NCBI GenBank assembly: GCA_041521345.1
Contig: JBGOHB010000021.1
Strand: one strand, 5' to 3'
Length of the DNA stretch: 64,000 bases
Source: Virgibacillus_N oceani_A
GTDB taxonomy: Bacteria > Bacillota > Bacilli > Bacillales > Amphibacillaceae
The translations under genes were made by a program, and so were the position numbers. The stretch's first letter is position 1; the number at the start of each line of letters is the position of its first letter. Below, in pieces: positions 35,108-44,155 of this stretch. The notes beneath the pieces were generated by a model. That model searched no databases. It was not told the DNA's origin and saw nothing but the letters and a program-made list of their open reading frames with translations.

Positions 35108-35121
35108 TGAAAGCGCTTTAC
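35108..35121. promoter_or_regulatory. cre-like CcpA site
   Basis: TGAAAGCGCTTTAC matches 12 of 14 positions of the Bacillus cre consensus and contains the palindrome AAAGCGCTTT. It would place the TAXI-ThDP genes under carbon catabolite control. Confidence 0.45.
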
Positions 35122-35189
35122 ATTATGCTAAGCTACTTCTTTCAAGCTTATACAAAGGATCATAAGTACTTAGAGAGGAGGTAAACTAA

Positions 35190-35231
35190 ATGAATTTACA
35201 AGTAAAGGTGGTGATAAGATGTAACCATTAA
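35190..35231 (+). CDS. 13-codon leader peptide candidate
   Basis: ATG at 35190 has a very strong ribosome site (GAGAGGAGG) at ideal distance and opens a frame of 13 codons (MNLQVKVVIRCNH). It ends about 80 bp before the TAXI gene. A ribosome site this strong is rarely accidental. It could be a translated leader or the start of a lost gene. No codon bias for one amino acid is evident. Confidence 0.35.
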   Translation: MNLQVKVVIRCNH

Positions 35232-35310
35232 ACCAGTTATTTATCAGCACAAAGATATAATATGTGAAAAGTTGGGACAAACTAATATATTTTTAGAAAG
35301 GAATGTTTCC

Positions 35311-36306
35311 ATGAAAAAACTGCAGAAATTTGGTATGTTTATTTTAATATTAATCATTTTAAGCGCTTGCACGAGTGATGCAAGTACGGATAATGGGTCT
35401 GAGGGAACAGGCAATGGAGAAGTTCCCCAGGATATTAGAATTGGTGCTTCAACCATAGGCGGTTTCTGGTACACTTTAGCGGCTTCCATGGGTGAGAAAA
35501 TGGATGAGCTTTATTCTGGGACCTCTCATACTGTCATAGAAGGAGGTTCCATTTCCAACCTGGCCGGGCTCTCTGATAACACATTTGAGATCGCTTTCAG
35601 TTCAGGTCCGATGATTCATGCTGCCAATCAGGGGTTAGAACCATTTGATGAAGAAATAGATAATGTGAGTACCATTGCTACTTTTTATCCTACTGCTATG
35701 CATATAGTCGTCCAGGAAGATTCAGATATCTATACAATTGAGGATTTGCAAGGAAAGATTGTTAGTCCTGGCGTGAAGGGTTATGGTTCTGAACTTGCTT
35801 TTATAGATATTCTGCAAGTCCATGGCATGAGTTATGATGATTTGGACAGAGTCGAATATGTGGGAACCTCTGATGGTGCTGACCTTTTAAGGGATAGTCA
35901 TATTGATGCTATCGCTACGATTGCCGGGGTGCCGAACGCTGTATTTCAAGAACTAGCCACCTCTATTGGCGTTCGATTTATTCCTTTGGAAAATGAAACA
36001 GTAGAGCAGTTGAATGAGCTGAATGAAGGCTATATTACCCACGAACTGGCCACGGAGGACTATGATTTCCTGGATGAAAGCATCCCAACGATTGCTCCGT
36101 ATACATCTTTATTGGCAAACGACGATGTCATGAGTGAAGATGCAGTTTACGAATTAACTAAAATGCTGTTTGAGGAAACGGACCGATGGAAAGATATTTC
36201 CAGTATCATGGATGATTTTAATGCGGAATATTCCATGGAAAATAATGTTGGCGAACTAAATCCGGGTGCAGAAAAATACTATAAAGAAATCGGTGTTTTG
36301 GAATAA
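35311..36306 (+). CDS. Orphan TAXI-family substrate-binding lipoprotein
   Basis: 331 residues with lipobox LSAC near residue 20. The TAXI fold is clear: IRIGASTIGGFWYTLAASM, IEGGSISNLAGL, DDLDRVEYVGTSDGADLL and the end ELNPGAEKYYKEIGVLE. It resembles the TAXI protein at 28576-29586 over its whole length. No TRAP permease gene follows; the next gene encodes a ThDP enzyme. It may share one of the two fused permeases of this window or act as a sensor-type binding protein. The ATG at 35311 has AAAGGAA upstream. Confidence 0.9.
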   Translation: MKKLQKFGMFILILIILSACTSDASTDNGSEGTGNGEVPQDIRIGASTIGGFWYTLAASMGEKMDELYSGTSHTVIEGGSISNLAGLSDNTFEIAFSSGPMIHAANQGLEPFDEEIDNVSTIATFYPTAMHIVVQEDSDIYTIEDLQGKIVSPGVKGYGSELAFIDILQVHGMSYDDLDRVEYVGTSDGADLLRDSHIDAIATIAGVPNAVFQELATSIGVRFIPLENETVEQLNELNEGYITHELATEDYDFLDESIPTIAPYTSLLANDDVMSEDAVYELTKMLFEETDRWKDISSIMDDFNAEYSMENNVGELNPGAEKYYKEIGVLE

Positions 36307-36346
36307 GGATTTCAGGTTGTCATCAGGGTTAGTAACACAATAAAAT

Positions 36347-36379
36347 AAGCCTCTTTATTTTAACCGGATAAAGAGGCTT
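36347..36379. promoter_or_regulatory. Hairpin that overlaps the ribosome site of the ThDP enzyme gene
   Basis: AAGCCTCTTTAT (36347-36358) pairs perfectly over 12 bp with ATAAAGAGGCTT (36368-36379). The 3-prime arm contains AAAGAGG, the only ribosome site at proper distance from ATG 36385. There is only a short T-run, so it is a weak terminator at best. It may hold translation of the downstream gene in check. Confidence 0.5.
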
Positions 36380-36384
36380 TGGAG

Positions 36385-38100
36385 ATGGAGGATGATTTTA
36401 AATTGGCATTGGAAAATACAAAAGAATTCACTGTGGCAGATGCTATCATAAAAGAACTTGTTAAAAATGGAGTGGAAAAAGCTTTTGGTATTGTCAGCGT
36501 GCATAATTTGCCTATTTATGATGCAATAGCCCGAGAAGGTAGTATCGAATTGATCACAGCGCGAGGGGAAAGCGGTGCGGTAAACATGGCAGATGGATAT
36601 AGTAGAGCTAACGGCAAACTGGGAGTGGTAATCACAAGTACTGGCACCGGTGCGGGTAACGCTGCCGGGTCATTGGTAGAAGCCTGGAGTGCAGGGACAC
36701 CGCTACTACATATAACGGGTGAAATTGAAAGTCCGTATATAAATCAGGGCAGACATTATATACATGAGGCAAAAGACCAACTTTCTATGATGGATGGGGC
36801 AAGCAAGAAAGCATACCGTCTCCGAAAACCAGAACAGGCCTATTCTGTAATAAGAAGGTCGATAGATAAAGCGTTCGAAGCACCGACCGGGCCAGTCACC
36901 TTGGAAATTCCGATTGATTATCAATCAGCAATCATTAGTGACAGTAATATAAAGGAAGTGCATAAGAATTCCAATTCCGACTTTAAGGAACAGGTATTTG
37001 AACCGTCAGAAGAACTTCTTCGTAAAATAACTGCAGCACAGCGACCAGTGATTTGGGCAGGCGGAGGTGTTATAAAATCCGGAGCATCTGAGGAAATAAC
37101 AGAATTAGCTGAAATGCTTGGAGCAGCAGTTATTACTAGTCAAGCGGGAAAGGGCTCCATTCCTGAAAATCATCCATTATGTGTAGGTTATTTTTCTTCC
37201 AATCAGGTAGTCCGTGATTTTGTTCGAAATTCCGATTTCATGCTCAGTGTCGGTACGCAGTTCCGCAGTACAGAAACAGGCCTTTGGGATGCTTTTGTTC
37301 CAGAAGAACATATTAGTATCAATACAAACATACATGCATTTAATTTAAATTATCCCGTTACACAAGGTATTGCAGGTGATGCAAAACTAATTTTGAGCAA
37401 TATTATCTATCGATTGAAAGGTAAAAGCTTCTCCGTGGAGGAGAAATACACTGGTGAAGTGAAACAACTACGAGATCAAGTGCGTAAAAACTTATTGGAT
37501 ACGCTTGGCCCCTATAAACATTTTGCAAGCGATATCCGAAAAATTCTGCCCCGGGAAGGTATTTTGGTACGTGATGTAACTGTACCGGCAAATCTATGGG
37601 GAAGCCGTGTGATAGATACACTTTTGCCGGGAACCTCCATATATACTGCGGGAGGAGGAATTGGTCAGGGGTTGCCTTTAGCAATCGGAGCTCAGGTAGC
37701 CTGCAAAGAGCATCCCGTTGTATTAATGGCAGGTGATGGCGGATTTTTACTTAATATAGGTGAAATGGCTACAGCTGCCCAGGAAAATCTCCCGATTACC
37801 GTCCTATTATTTGATGATGCAGGGTTTGGTGTATTGCGCGGTATTCAGGATGCTACTTATGGAAATCGTGTAGCAGTAGATTTGCAAAGTCCGGATTTTG
37901 TCCAACTTGGGGAAAGCATGGGCTTTAATTCGAAACCCGTCAGATCTGCAGCTGAATTTACATCCGTGTTTACTGAAGCAGTTTCCAGTGACAAACCGTC
38001 ACTGATTGTCGTGGATATGCATGCAGTAGGCCCAGTAACGAAAAAGTATGCAGGAACACCAGGAGCAGTTCCGGATTATCAGCCAAAAAAGATTAAGTAA
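36385..38100 (+). CDS. ThDP-dependent 2-keto acid decarboxylase / acetolactate-synthase-like enzyme
   Basis: About 571 residues of the ALS/benzoylformate-decarboxylase family. The catalytic Glu is in ITARGESGAVNMADGYSRA near residue 55; the ThDP motif starts at MAGDGGFLLN near residue 455 and ends at LLFDDAGFG. The family usually has Asn-Asn at that end; here it is Asp-Asp. The central domain binds FAD or a nucleotide in some members. Substrate and product cannot be deduced. ATG 36385 is preferred; TTG at 36379 lies in the hairpin, and TTG 36403 is another option. It forms a pair with the orphan TAXI gene 78 bp upstream. Confidence 0.87.
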   Translation: MEDDFKLALENTKEFTVADAIIKELVKNGVEKAFGIVSVHNLPIYDAIAREGSIELITARGESGAVNMADGYSRANGKLGVVITSTGTGAGNAAGSLVEAWSAGTPLLHITGEIESPYINQGRHYIHEAKDQLSMMDGASKKAYRLRKPEQAYSVIRRSIDKAFEAPTGPVTLEIPIDYQSAIISDSNIKEVHKNSNSDFKEQVFEPSEELLRKITAAQRPVIWAGGGVIKSGASEEITELAEMLGAAVITSQAGKGSIPENHPLCVGYFSSNQVVRDFVRNSDFMLSVGTQFRSTETGLWDAFVPEEHISINTNIHAFNLNYPVTQGIAGDAKLILSNIIYRLKGKSFSVEEKYTGEVKQLRDQVRKNLLDTLGPYKHFASDIRKILPREGILVRDVTVPANLWGSRVIDTLLPGTSIYTAGGGIGQGLPLAIGAQVACKEHPVVLMAGDGGFLLNIGEMATAAQENLPITVLLFDDAGFGVLRGIQDATYGNRVAVDLQSPDFVQLGESMGFNSKPVRSAAEFTSVFTEAVSSDKPSLIVVDMHAVGPVTKKYAGTPGAVPDYQPKKIK

Positions 38101-38189
38101 GAGTTTTTCTTATGGTGGTAAGCCTGAATACTTTTTTAAACAGATAGTCAAAAAATGAAGATTTACTTATTATAAAATTGAAATGATAG

Positions 38190-38230
38190 TTGACCTAAGA
38201 AAATTTGACATTTTCTTAGGTCAATTTCTA
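38190..38230. terminator. Bidirectional terminator between convergent genes
   Basis: TTGACCTAAGAAAAT (38190-38204) and its exact complement (38210-38224) form a 15-bp stem with a 5-nt loop. T-rich sequence follows on both strands. It separates the ThDP gene from the IlvD-like gene. Confidence 0.85.
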
Positions 38231-38315
38231 TAAGCCTGGAACTAACTGAATAAGACTATAGTCTCTCTATAAAAAACTGCAACCTTAACCTGCTAAATCT
38301 GTTATCTATAAAATA

Positions 38316-40052
38316 TCAATGTATTTCCGGCTCTTTCACAGGAGCACCAAAGCCTGTTTCCAAGTAATCAAAATCACATCCCTGGTCTGCCTGCAGGATA
38401 TGCCTTTGATACATCCAACCAAATCCTCGCTCAAAGCGTGGCGATGGCTGCTTCCATTCCGTTTTCCTTTTTTCCAGATCTTCTTCAGAAACTTCCATAT
38501 GAATGGATCGCTGATCAACATCGATCGATATAACATCTCCAGTCTGTACTAGTGCTAACGGACCTCCAACAAAAGATTCAGGGGCCACATGTAAAATACA
38601 GGATCCATAGCTTGTCCCGCTCATCCTGGCATCTGATATTCTAATCATATCCCGGACACCTTTTTTCAATAATTTTTTAGGAATTGGCAGCATTCCCCAT
38701 TCAGGCATACCAGGACCACCCTTTGGACCTGCGTTTCGTAAAATAATAATATGATCTTCTGCCACATCGGCATTTTCATCGTTACAAAAAGCTTTCAATG
38801 AATCATAATCATCAAAAACTACAGCAGGACCGGAGTGTTGTAAATACTTTGGATTGGCAGCACTTGCTTTCATCACACACCCGTCAGGGGCCAGGTTTCC
38901 TTTAAGTACAGCTAACGAGCCTTCCTTATAAACAGGGTTTTCAGGATGTCGAATCACATCATCATTATAAATTACCGCTTCCCCCATGACTTCCCCTATA
39001 GTTCTCCGGGTAACTGTTTTTTCATGTAGAAACATGTGATCCTTTAACCGGTTAATCATCCCAAGGATACCGCCAGCATAATAAAAATCCTCCATCACAT
39101 AAGTATCTCCACTCGGTCTAATATTTGCTATCACCGGTATCTCCCTGCTGATACGGTCAAAGTCATCCATGCTAATGTCCTGCTGTGACCTTTTAGCCAT
39201 AGCAAGAATATGGATGATGGCATTGGTAGAACCTCCCAGTGCCATAGCAACTATGATGCCATTCTCATAGGAATTTTTTGTTAAAATATCATTCGGGGTT
39301 ATATCTTCCCATACTAAATCCACAACCCCTCTCCCGGCCGCCGCGCACATGCGATTATGTGCAGTGTCTACAGCGGGGATGGAAGAAGCTCCTGGAATGG
39401 TCATCCCCATCGCATCTACAACTGAAGTCATTGTACTTGCAGTTCCCATCGTCATGCAGGTACCGGGACTTCGAGCAATTCCAGCACATATTCCTGCAAG
39501 TTCACACTCACCTATATTGCCTGCGCGGTATTCATCCCAGTATTTAAAAGCATCTGACCCGGAACCTAGCGTTTCCCCTCTGTAATTCCCCCGTAACATA
39601 GGACCCGCTGGCACAAATACAGCCGGTATATTCATACTTATGGCACCAAGCATTAAACCAGGTGTTGTTTTATCGCAGCCGCCCATTAAAATAACGCCAT
39701 CAATCGGATAGGAACGAATTAACTCTTCTACTTCCATAGCCAAAAGGTTTCGATACAATAAGGCAGATGGTTTATTCATGCTTTCAAAAAGCGACATACA
39801 AGGTATTTCCATAGGTAGTCCGCCAGATTGGAGAACACCTCTTTTTACATCTTCTACTCTTTCTTTAAAATGATGATGACAAGGGTTAATATCCGACCAT
39901 GTATTTAAAATCCCGATGATAGGCTTTCCTTCCCAGTCATCGTAATCAAATCCCATTTGCATCATTCTGGAACGGTGATTAAAACTTCTGAAATCACCTG
40001 CATCCAGCCACCTGACACTCCGCAGTTCGTCTTTTGTTTTTTTTATTTTCAT
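38316..40052 (-). CDS. IlvD/Edd-family dehydratase
   Basis: About 578 residues of the FeS-dependent dehydratase family (dihydroxy-acid, 6-phosphogluconate and sugar-acid dehydratases). Cluster ligands and family blocks are GGCDKTTPG, CAGIARSPGTCMTMGTAST, PSGDTYVMEDFYYAGG and GTSYGSCILHVAPES. It converts a 2,3-dihydroxy acid to a 2-keto acid. There are no other ilv genes nearby. The neighbours are a ThDP enzyme and transporters, so a sugar-acid or other catabolic dehydratase is at least as likely as branched-chain amino acid synthesis. The ATG at 40052 is preceded by a G-rich site; a frame extension to 40073 is possible. Confidence 0.88.
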   Translation of the reverse strand: MKIKKTKDELRSVRWLDAGDFRSFNHRSRMMQMGFDYDDWEGKPIIGILNTWSDINPCHHHFKERVEDVKRGVLQSGGLPMEIPCMSLFESMNKPSALLYRNLLAMEVEELIRSYPIDGVILMGGCDKTTPGLMLGAISMNIPAVFVPAGPMLRGNYRGETLGSGSDAFKYWDEYRAGNIGECELAGICAGIARSPGTCMTMGTASTMTSVVDAMGMTIPGASSIPAVDTAHNRMCAAAGRGVVDLVWEDITPNDILTKNSYENGIIVAMALGGSTNAIIHILAMAKRSQQDISMDDFDRISREIPVIANIRPSGDTYVMEDFYYAGGILGMINRLKDHMFLHEKTVTRRTIGEVMGEAVIYNDDVIRHPENPVYKEGSLAVLKGNLAPDGCVMKASAANPKYLQHSGPAVVFDDYDSLKAFCNDENADVAEDHIIILRNAGPKGGPGMPEWGMLPIPKKLLKKGVRDMIRISDARMSGTSYGSCILHVAPESFVGGPLALVQTGDVISIDVDQRSIHMEVSEEDLEKRKTEWKQPSPRFERGFGWMYQRHILQADQGCDFDYLETGFGAPVKEPEIH

Positions 40053-40092
40053 AAATATGTCCCCCCCAGTCAATTAACCTATATCTTTATGC

Positions 40093-40488
40093 TTAAAAAT
40101 TCCTAGCAATCTCCTTAATAACCTTCCTGCTCTTCCTCGTCGTAAAATCAATCATTACTTTGGTAATTGTAGCCACACATACCTCTTCATCTTTTTCATC
40201 CAGTATTTTCTGCTCAAACACAAAACTTGTATTACCCAGCTTTTCAGGTGTCGTCACGACACGCAAGTTATCATGAAGCACCGCTTCTTTTTTATACATG
40301 ATATCGATCCTCAACACTGCCGTACCTAAATTTGCCTTGTGAAAATCGTCATAGGAATACCCGGCGTGTTCCATGTACCACGCTTCCCTTCCATGCTCCA
40401 GATAATTCAGATAAACACTGTTGTTCACATGGTTTAGGCCATCGATATCTTTTTCTTCAACAACTATATTTTTTACTGTTTGCTTCAC
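40093..40488 (-). CDS. YbgC-type acyl-CoA thioesterase
   Basis: 131-residue hotdog protein with VEEKDIDGLNHVNNSVYLNYLEHGREAW near the N-terminus (the Asp and HVNN motif) and MIDFTTRKSRKV at the end. It hydrolyses acyl-CoA. GTG at 40488 follows GGGGAG at a good distance and gives the typical length; the frame runs 74 codons further upstream but without similarity. It has its own promoter at 40526-40554. It lies 40 bp upstream of the IlvD-like gene in the same direction. Confidence 0.87.
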   Translation of the reverse strand: MKQTVKNIVVEEKDIDGLNHVNNSVYLNYLEHGREAWYMEHAGYSYDDFHKANLGTAVLRIDIMYKKEAVLHDNLRVVTTPEKLGNTSFVFEQKILDEKDEEVCVATITKVMIDFTTRKSRKVIKEIARNF

Positions 40489-40525
40489 GTTCCCACTCTC
40501 CCCTGACAATCTATGTATTAGGTAA

Positions 40526-40554
40526 AAGATAATGGAAGAAGTGGACAGAGTCAA
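40526..40554 (-). promoter_or_regulatory. Sigma-A promoter of the thioesterase gene
   Basis: TTGACT and TATCTT on the minus strand are 17 bases apart, about 35 bp before the GTG start. Confidence 0.5.
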
Positions 40555-40742
40555 GCATAGTTTCACTGACAAATACCTGTCCTCAGTCCAAAAGGCAATA
40601 GATATACAAAAAGGCTTTCGTCGGTGGGGCTCACTCCCTTTTTGTAGGGGATGAGCCAGATATGATGAAGGAATTCGAGAGTCTTTGACCCTTCTAATTT
40701 CATGCAGCACTTGATCGGAGCAGTACAGTCAATCCATAAAAA

Positions 40743-40792
40743 ATAACCACCCTGCAAGCATATAAATCTGGCTAGCAATTAGGGTGGTTATC
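40743..40792 (-). terminator. Terminator of the tct operon
   Basis: ATAACCACCCT (40743-40753) and AGGGTGGTTAT (40781-40791) form an 11-bp stem. On the minus strand T6 follows. It lies about 70 bp after the tctA stop. Confidence 0.8.
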
Positions 40793-40859
40793 TCCGGCTC
40801 TGATGTAAGCCGCTCCCTTGATGGGTTATTTTATAATGTTGTACATCAATTTTTTATTC

Positions 40860-42371
40860 CTAAACTTCTCTTTTTTTCATCCTCCTGCTCTGCCAAATCG
40901 TAAACCCGATAGAAAGCACCGCAAGAATCAAAAACACCAATGAAATCGGCCGCGATAAGAAGAGTGTCCAATCCGGATCTGCCATATACGCCCGGCGTAA
41001 ATTCACTTCAGCAATCGGACCAAGAATAACTCCGATAATAATGGGAGCCAAGGCAAATTTATATTTTGTAAATAAATAACCAACAATCCCGATTACAAAC
41101 AACAGATAAATATCTGTGATCCGGTTATTTAAAACAAATGTACCTGTCACACACAACACCATGATCAGTGGAACTAAATATTGTGTCGGTACTTCGGTTA
41201 CCCGGACAAACAGCCGAATGCCCAGAAACTGGGTGATCAACATGAAAAAAGATGCAACCAAAAATGCCAAGAACATGCCGCCGACTAGATTCGGCTCATT
41301 CGTAATTAATAGCGGACCCGGATTGATCCCGTGCACCATAAGGGCCGAAAGCAGTACTGCTGTTACCGCTGAACCTGGAATTCCCAGCGCAATCGTGGGA
41401 ATCAAATCACCGCCAACAGTAGAGTTGTTTCCGGCTTCTGAAGCCACGACGCCTTCATCATGCCCTTTCCCGAACTTCTCAGATTCCTTCGACCATTTTT
41501 TAGCCTGATCATAAGCAATGATATTTGCAATGCTTCCCCCGGCACCCGGAATGGCACCGATAATGGCGCCTATTGCTGATGACCGAATCAGGTTGACCGG
41601 TTTTCTTATCACTGAGAGAAACGTTTCTTTTGGTTTCAACACAAATTGCATACCTTTTATTTTATCTTCCTGTTTTTGCTGCACATCCTTATTTAATTCC
41701 GTCCGTTCCACAGAATTCATTAACCTGGAAATGGCAAACATACCAATCAGTACGACAAGAAATGGTATACCCGCACGCAGTACCCCGATATCAAATGTAA
41801 AACGGGTGATCCCTGCAATCGGGTCTGCACCGACTGTAGCAATCAAGAGTCCAAACAGCCCGGCAATTAATCCTTTAAGAATCGACTCTCCCGTCACACT
41901 GGCAATTATCGTTAAGGCAGCTATGATTAAGGAAAACATTTCCCATGGACCAAATTCCAATGCGAGATTGGCTATCTGCGGAGCGATCGCTATAAGAATT
42001 ACAAGACTTACAATCGAGCTTAAAAAGGATGCCCAGATTCCCAGCGATAAGGCTTTTCCGGGCTGCCCTTTCCGGGACATCGGATAGGCATCAAATGTAG
42101 TAGCTACTGCTGAAGGGGTGCCGGGGATTCCAAGCAATGCTGCCGTAATAAGTCCGCCAGACATACCTCCGACGAGAACGCCAATCATTGCTGCCACCCC
42201 CATGATTGGCTCCATGCCAAATGTTAGCGGGAGTGTAAGTACGATTGCCATGGTCACCGTAAAACCGGGAATCAGTCCTGCCAGGATGCCGGCAATAACA
42301 CCCAGTAGTATAACGATTAAAATATCTATCTGAAAAATTTCACTTACGCCAAGTACAAATAAATCTGTCAT
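40860..42371 (-). CDS. tctA: Tripartite tricarboxylate transporter permease TctA
   Basis: About 503 residues, large TctA permease with some 12 membrane segments. Family marks are GLIPGFTVTMAIVLTLP, GVLVGGMSGGLITAALLGIPGTPSAVATTFDAYP, GAIPGAGGSIANIIAY and GSAVTAVLLSALMVHG. It transports a carboxylate delivered by a TctC protein. The ATG at 42371 has AAAGGG at a fitting distance; two earlier starts lie within 9 bases. It follows tctB with a gap of about 20 bp. Confidence 0.93.
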   Translation of the reverse strand: MTDLFVLGVSEIFQIDILIVILLGVIAGILAGLIPGFTVTMAIVLTLPLTFGMEPIMGVAAMIGVLVGGMSGGLITAALLGIPGTPSAVATTFDAYPMSRKGQPGKALSLGIWASFLSSIVSLVILIAIAPQIANLALEFGPWEMFSLIIAALTIIASVTGESILKGLIAGLFGLLIATVGADPIAGITRFTFDIGVLRAGIPFLVVLIGMFAISRLMNSVERTELNKDVQQKQEDKIKGMQFVLKPKETFLSVIRKPVNLIRSSAIGAIIGAIPGAGGSIANIIAYDQAKKWSKESEKFGKGHDEGVVASEAGNNSTVGGDLIPTIALGIPGSAVTAVLLSALMVHGINPGPLLITNEPNLVGGMFLAFLVASFFMLITQFLGIRLFVRVTEVPTQYLVPLIMVLCVTGTFVLNNRITDIYLLFVIGIVGYLFTKYKFALAPIIIGVILGPIAEVNLRRAYMADPDWTLFLSRPISLVFLILAVLSIGFTIWQSRRMKKREV

Positions 42372-42394
42372 CTTCATCAACCCTTTGTGAAAAA

Positions 42395-42877
42395 CTAAAA
42401 GAAAATCCCATTCGGGAATCTGACGTATAATACATTTTCAAAAAAGAAATAAACACCGAATGTCATGATAAAAGAGATAATACTGATGGTAATGACATTC
42501 TTTTTCTTTATCGGGCCGATGAGTATGCCCGCTGCAATAATAAATATAATGGTAGATACGATAAACCCGAGGATATCCAAAGATAATATATATAATCCGA
42601 GGACAACCAGCATGAAAATGACCAACCTGTATTCATTCCACTGTTTTTGAAGGAAATTCATGAATCCATTTTTGAAGCCAAATTCTTTTGTTTTTACTAA
42701 AGTTACAATCTGTTTCATAATCAACATCAATGATAATAAAAATAATAATGCAGCTATCAATTTTGGATAAGATCCGGGATCCAGATGCGTCTCATTCAGC
42801 TGCGGAAAATCTCCGGAATTAAAATATATGAGTGCACTCAGCAGGATTAATAAAAATCCGATTACTATTTCACCCAT
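42395..42877 (-). CDS. tctB: Tripartite tricarboxylate transporter small permease TctB
   Basis: 160 residues with four hydrophobic segments and the short N-terminal FPQLNETHLDPGSYPKLIA loop typical of TctB. It is the small membrane subunit that works with TctA. It lies 70 bp after tctC1, with a hairpin in the gap. Confidence 0.88.
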   Translation of the reverse strand: MGEIVIGFLLILLSALIYFNSGDFPQLNETHLDPGSYPKLIAALLFLLSLMLIMKQIVTLVKTKEFGFKNGFMNFLQKQWNEYRLVIFMLVVLGLYILSLDILGFIVSTIIFIIAAGILIGPIKKKNVITISIISFIMTFGVYFFFENVLYVRFPNGIFF

Positions 42878-42911
42878 GGTGACCTCCTTAATGCTACTGC
42901 AATATAGAACA

Positions 42912-42935
42912 GGGACGTTGTCAGGAAACCGTCCC
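42912..42935. other. Hairpin between tctC1 and tctB
   Basis: GGGACG (42912-42917) pairs with CGTCCC (42930-42935). No T-run follows. Hairpins at this place often allow more binding protein than permease to be made. Confidence 0.4.
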
Positions 42936-42947
42936 CTTCCTTATAGC

Positions 42948-43919
42948 CTATTCTTCTATATCAATTTCAGCAATAGTCTCTTCTATTAATGTGCTTTGTT
43001 CATCTAGATAGTCTGTGTATTCTTCGTGGTTCATAAAGTTAACACTTGCGTTAAGGTTATTTATAGCTTCAATGTATTCATCACTATTTGCAATTTCTTC
43101 AAGCTTCTCACTTAAAAACTCAATAATCTCCGGGGCAGTTCCCTCTGGCGCTACATATCCGCGGTTTATTCTCATTGTTATATCATAACCTGATTCTGCC
43201 AGTGTAGGAACATCCGGTAAATCCTCTAATCGTTCCTCTGTTCCCACCGCAATAAATTCCATATGCCCTGCTTCGACAAACTCCGCCGCTGATGGATAAT
43301 CAACGACAACTGCATCCACATGCCCGCCAGCCAGTGCCTGTACTGCTTCACCCAAACCTTCATAGCCAACCAGATTATAGTTAATGTCCAATTCCCTGCC
43401 TATCTGTTCTACCCAAATACGCGGAATACCACTTACTGTTCCTCCAAAGTCAATTTGGTTCTCTTTTCCATATTCAACAAACTCATCAAAAGAATCAATA
43501 CCCAATTCACTTGATACAGTGAGAATCTGATCAGATGCTGACATTGATGCAATTGGTTCAAAATCATCATAATTAATATCAGTGATACCCGAATGATGAG
43601 CTACAAGGTGCCCCTCATGTATCTGTCCTATATGGTATCCATTAGCCTCTTTTTCTAATAGTTCTTCAGCTCCAACAGTTCCACCAACTCCTGGTACATT
43701 TACAGGTACAACAGATACCTCCAAGTCACCTTCCAAGTGTTCAGCCACTACCCTACCTTCAATATCACTTCCACCACCCGGATCCCATGGAATCACCATC
43801 TCAATTTCCCGGTCAGGGTAATCTTCAATAGAATCCTCGTTCCCACATGCAACCATTAGAACACCCATAATAAAAACTACAAATAAAATGCTAATTCTAC
43901 GAAAAGACCTATAAATCAT
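42948..43919 (-). CDS. tctC: TctC-family substrate-binding lipoprotein (copy 1)
   Basis: 323 residues with lipobox LMVAC near residue 25. TctC/Bug-fold features are EMVIPWDPGGGSDIEGRVVAEHL, VVPVNVPGVGGTVGAEELL and GTVSGIPRIWVEQ. It binds a carboxylate outside the membrane for TctAB. It is very similar along its whole length, and identical in length, to the next gene (44303-45274), so the two are a tandem duplication. It has its own promoter. Confidence 0.92.
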   Translation of the reverse strand: MIYRSFRRISILFVVFIMGVLMVACGNEDSIEDYPDREIEMVIPWDPGGGSDIEGRVVAEHLEGDLEVSVVPVNVPGVGGTVGAEELLEKEANGYHIGQIHEGHLVAHHSGITDINYDDFEPIASMSASDQILTVSSELGIDSFDEFVEYGKENQIDFGGTVSGIPRIWVEQIGRELDINYNLVGYEGLGEAVQALAGGHVDAVVVDYPSAAEFVEAGHMEFIAVGTEERLEDLPDVPTLAESGYDITMRINRGYVAPEGTAPEIIEFLSEKLEEIANSDEYIEAINNLNASVNFMNHEEYTDYLDEQSTLIEETIAEIDIEE

Positions 43920-43998
43920 AACCTCAACTCCTTTCCCTATTCTGTTTTTTCTGACTTTTGCGTTTGTTTAGATATATCTAAAATCATATATTTATAAT

Positions 43999-44027
43999 AT
44001 TATAACCTACACAAAACTTTCAGTCAA
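43999..44027 (-). promoter_or_regulatory. Sigma-A promoter of tctC copy 1
   Basis: TTGACT-N17-TATAAT on the minus strand. The -10 box is part of the perfect palindrome TTATAATATTATAA, a possible operator. The same arrangement recurs before copy 2. Confidence 0.7.
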
Positions 44028-44155
44028 CAAACATACAGGAAATTTATGTTTCATTTTGTTTGGTTTTTCATTAATTAACAATCTTTTTGTTTATATTAAA
44101 GGAGTTAATAATTTATAATTCAATATAAAATATCCTATGAATTTATTAATATTGG

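Larger units (their letters stand above)
34616..35310. other. Long leader / divergent intergenic region
   Basis: About 695 bp with no full-length gene. It contains a plus-strand terminator-like hairpin, an IclR-like palindrome, a cre-like site and a 13-codon leader frame, listed separately. A second cre-like core (TAAGCGCTTGAC) is at about 34801-34812. Confidence 0.5.
40489..40859. other. Intergenic region with promoter, hairpin and terminator
   Basis: 371 bp. Besides the promoter and terminator listed, the minus strand has a hairpin GGCTCA-TCCC/GGGAG-TGAGCC at about 40622-40653. I see no riboswitch class I can name. Confidence 0.4.

Noticed and set aside
40743..40792. T-box-like AGGGTGG sequence near the thioesterase gene
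   Set aside because: No T-box stem I or specifier structure precedes it; it is a symmetrical terminator for the tct operon.
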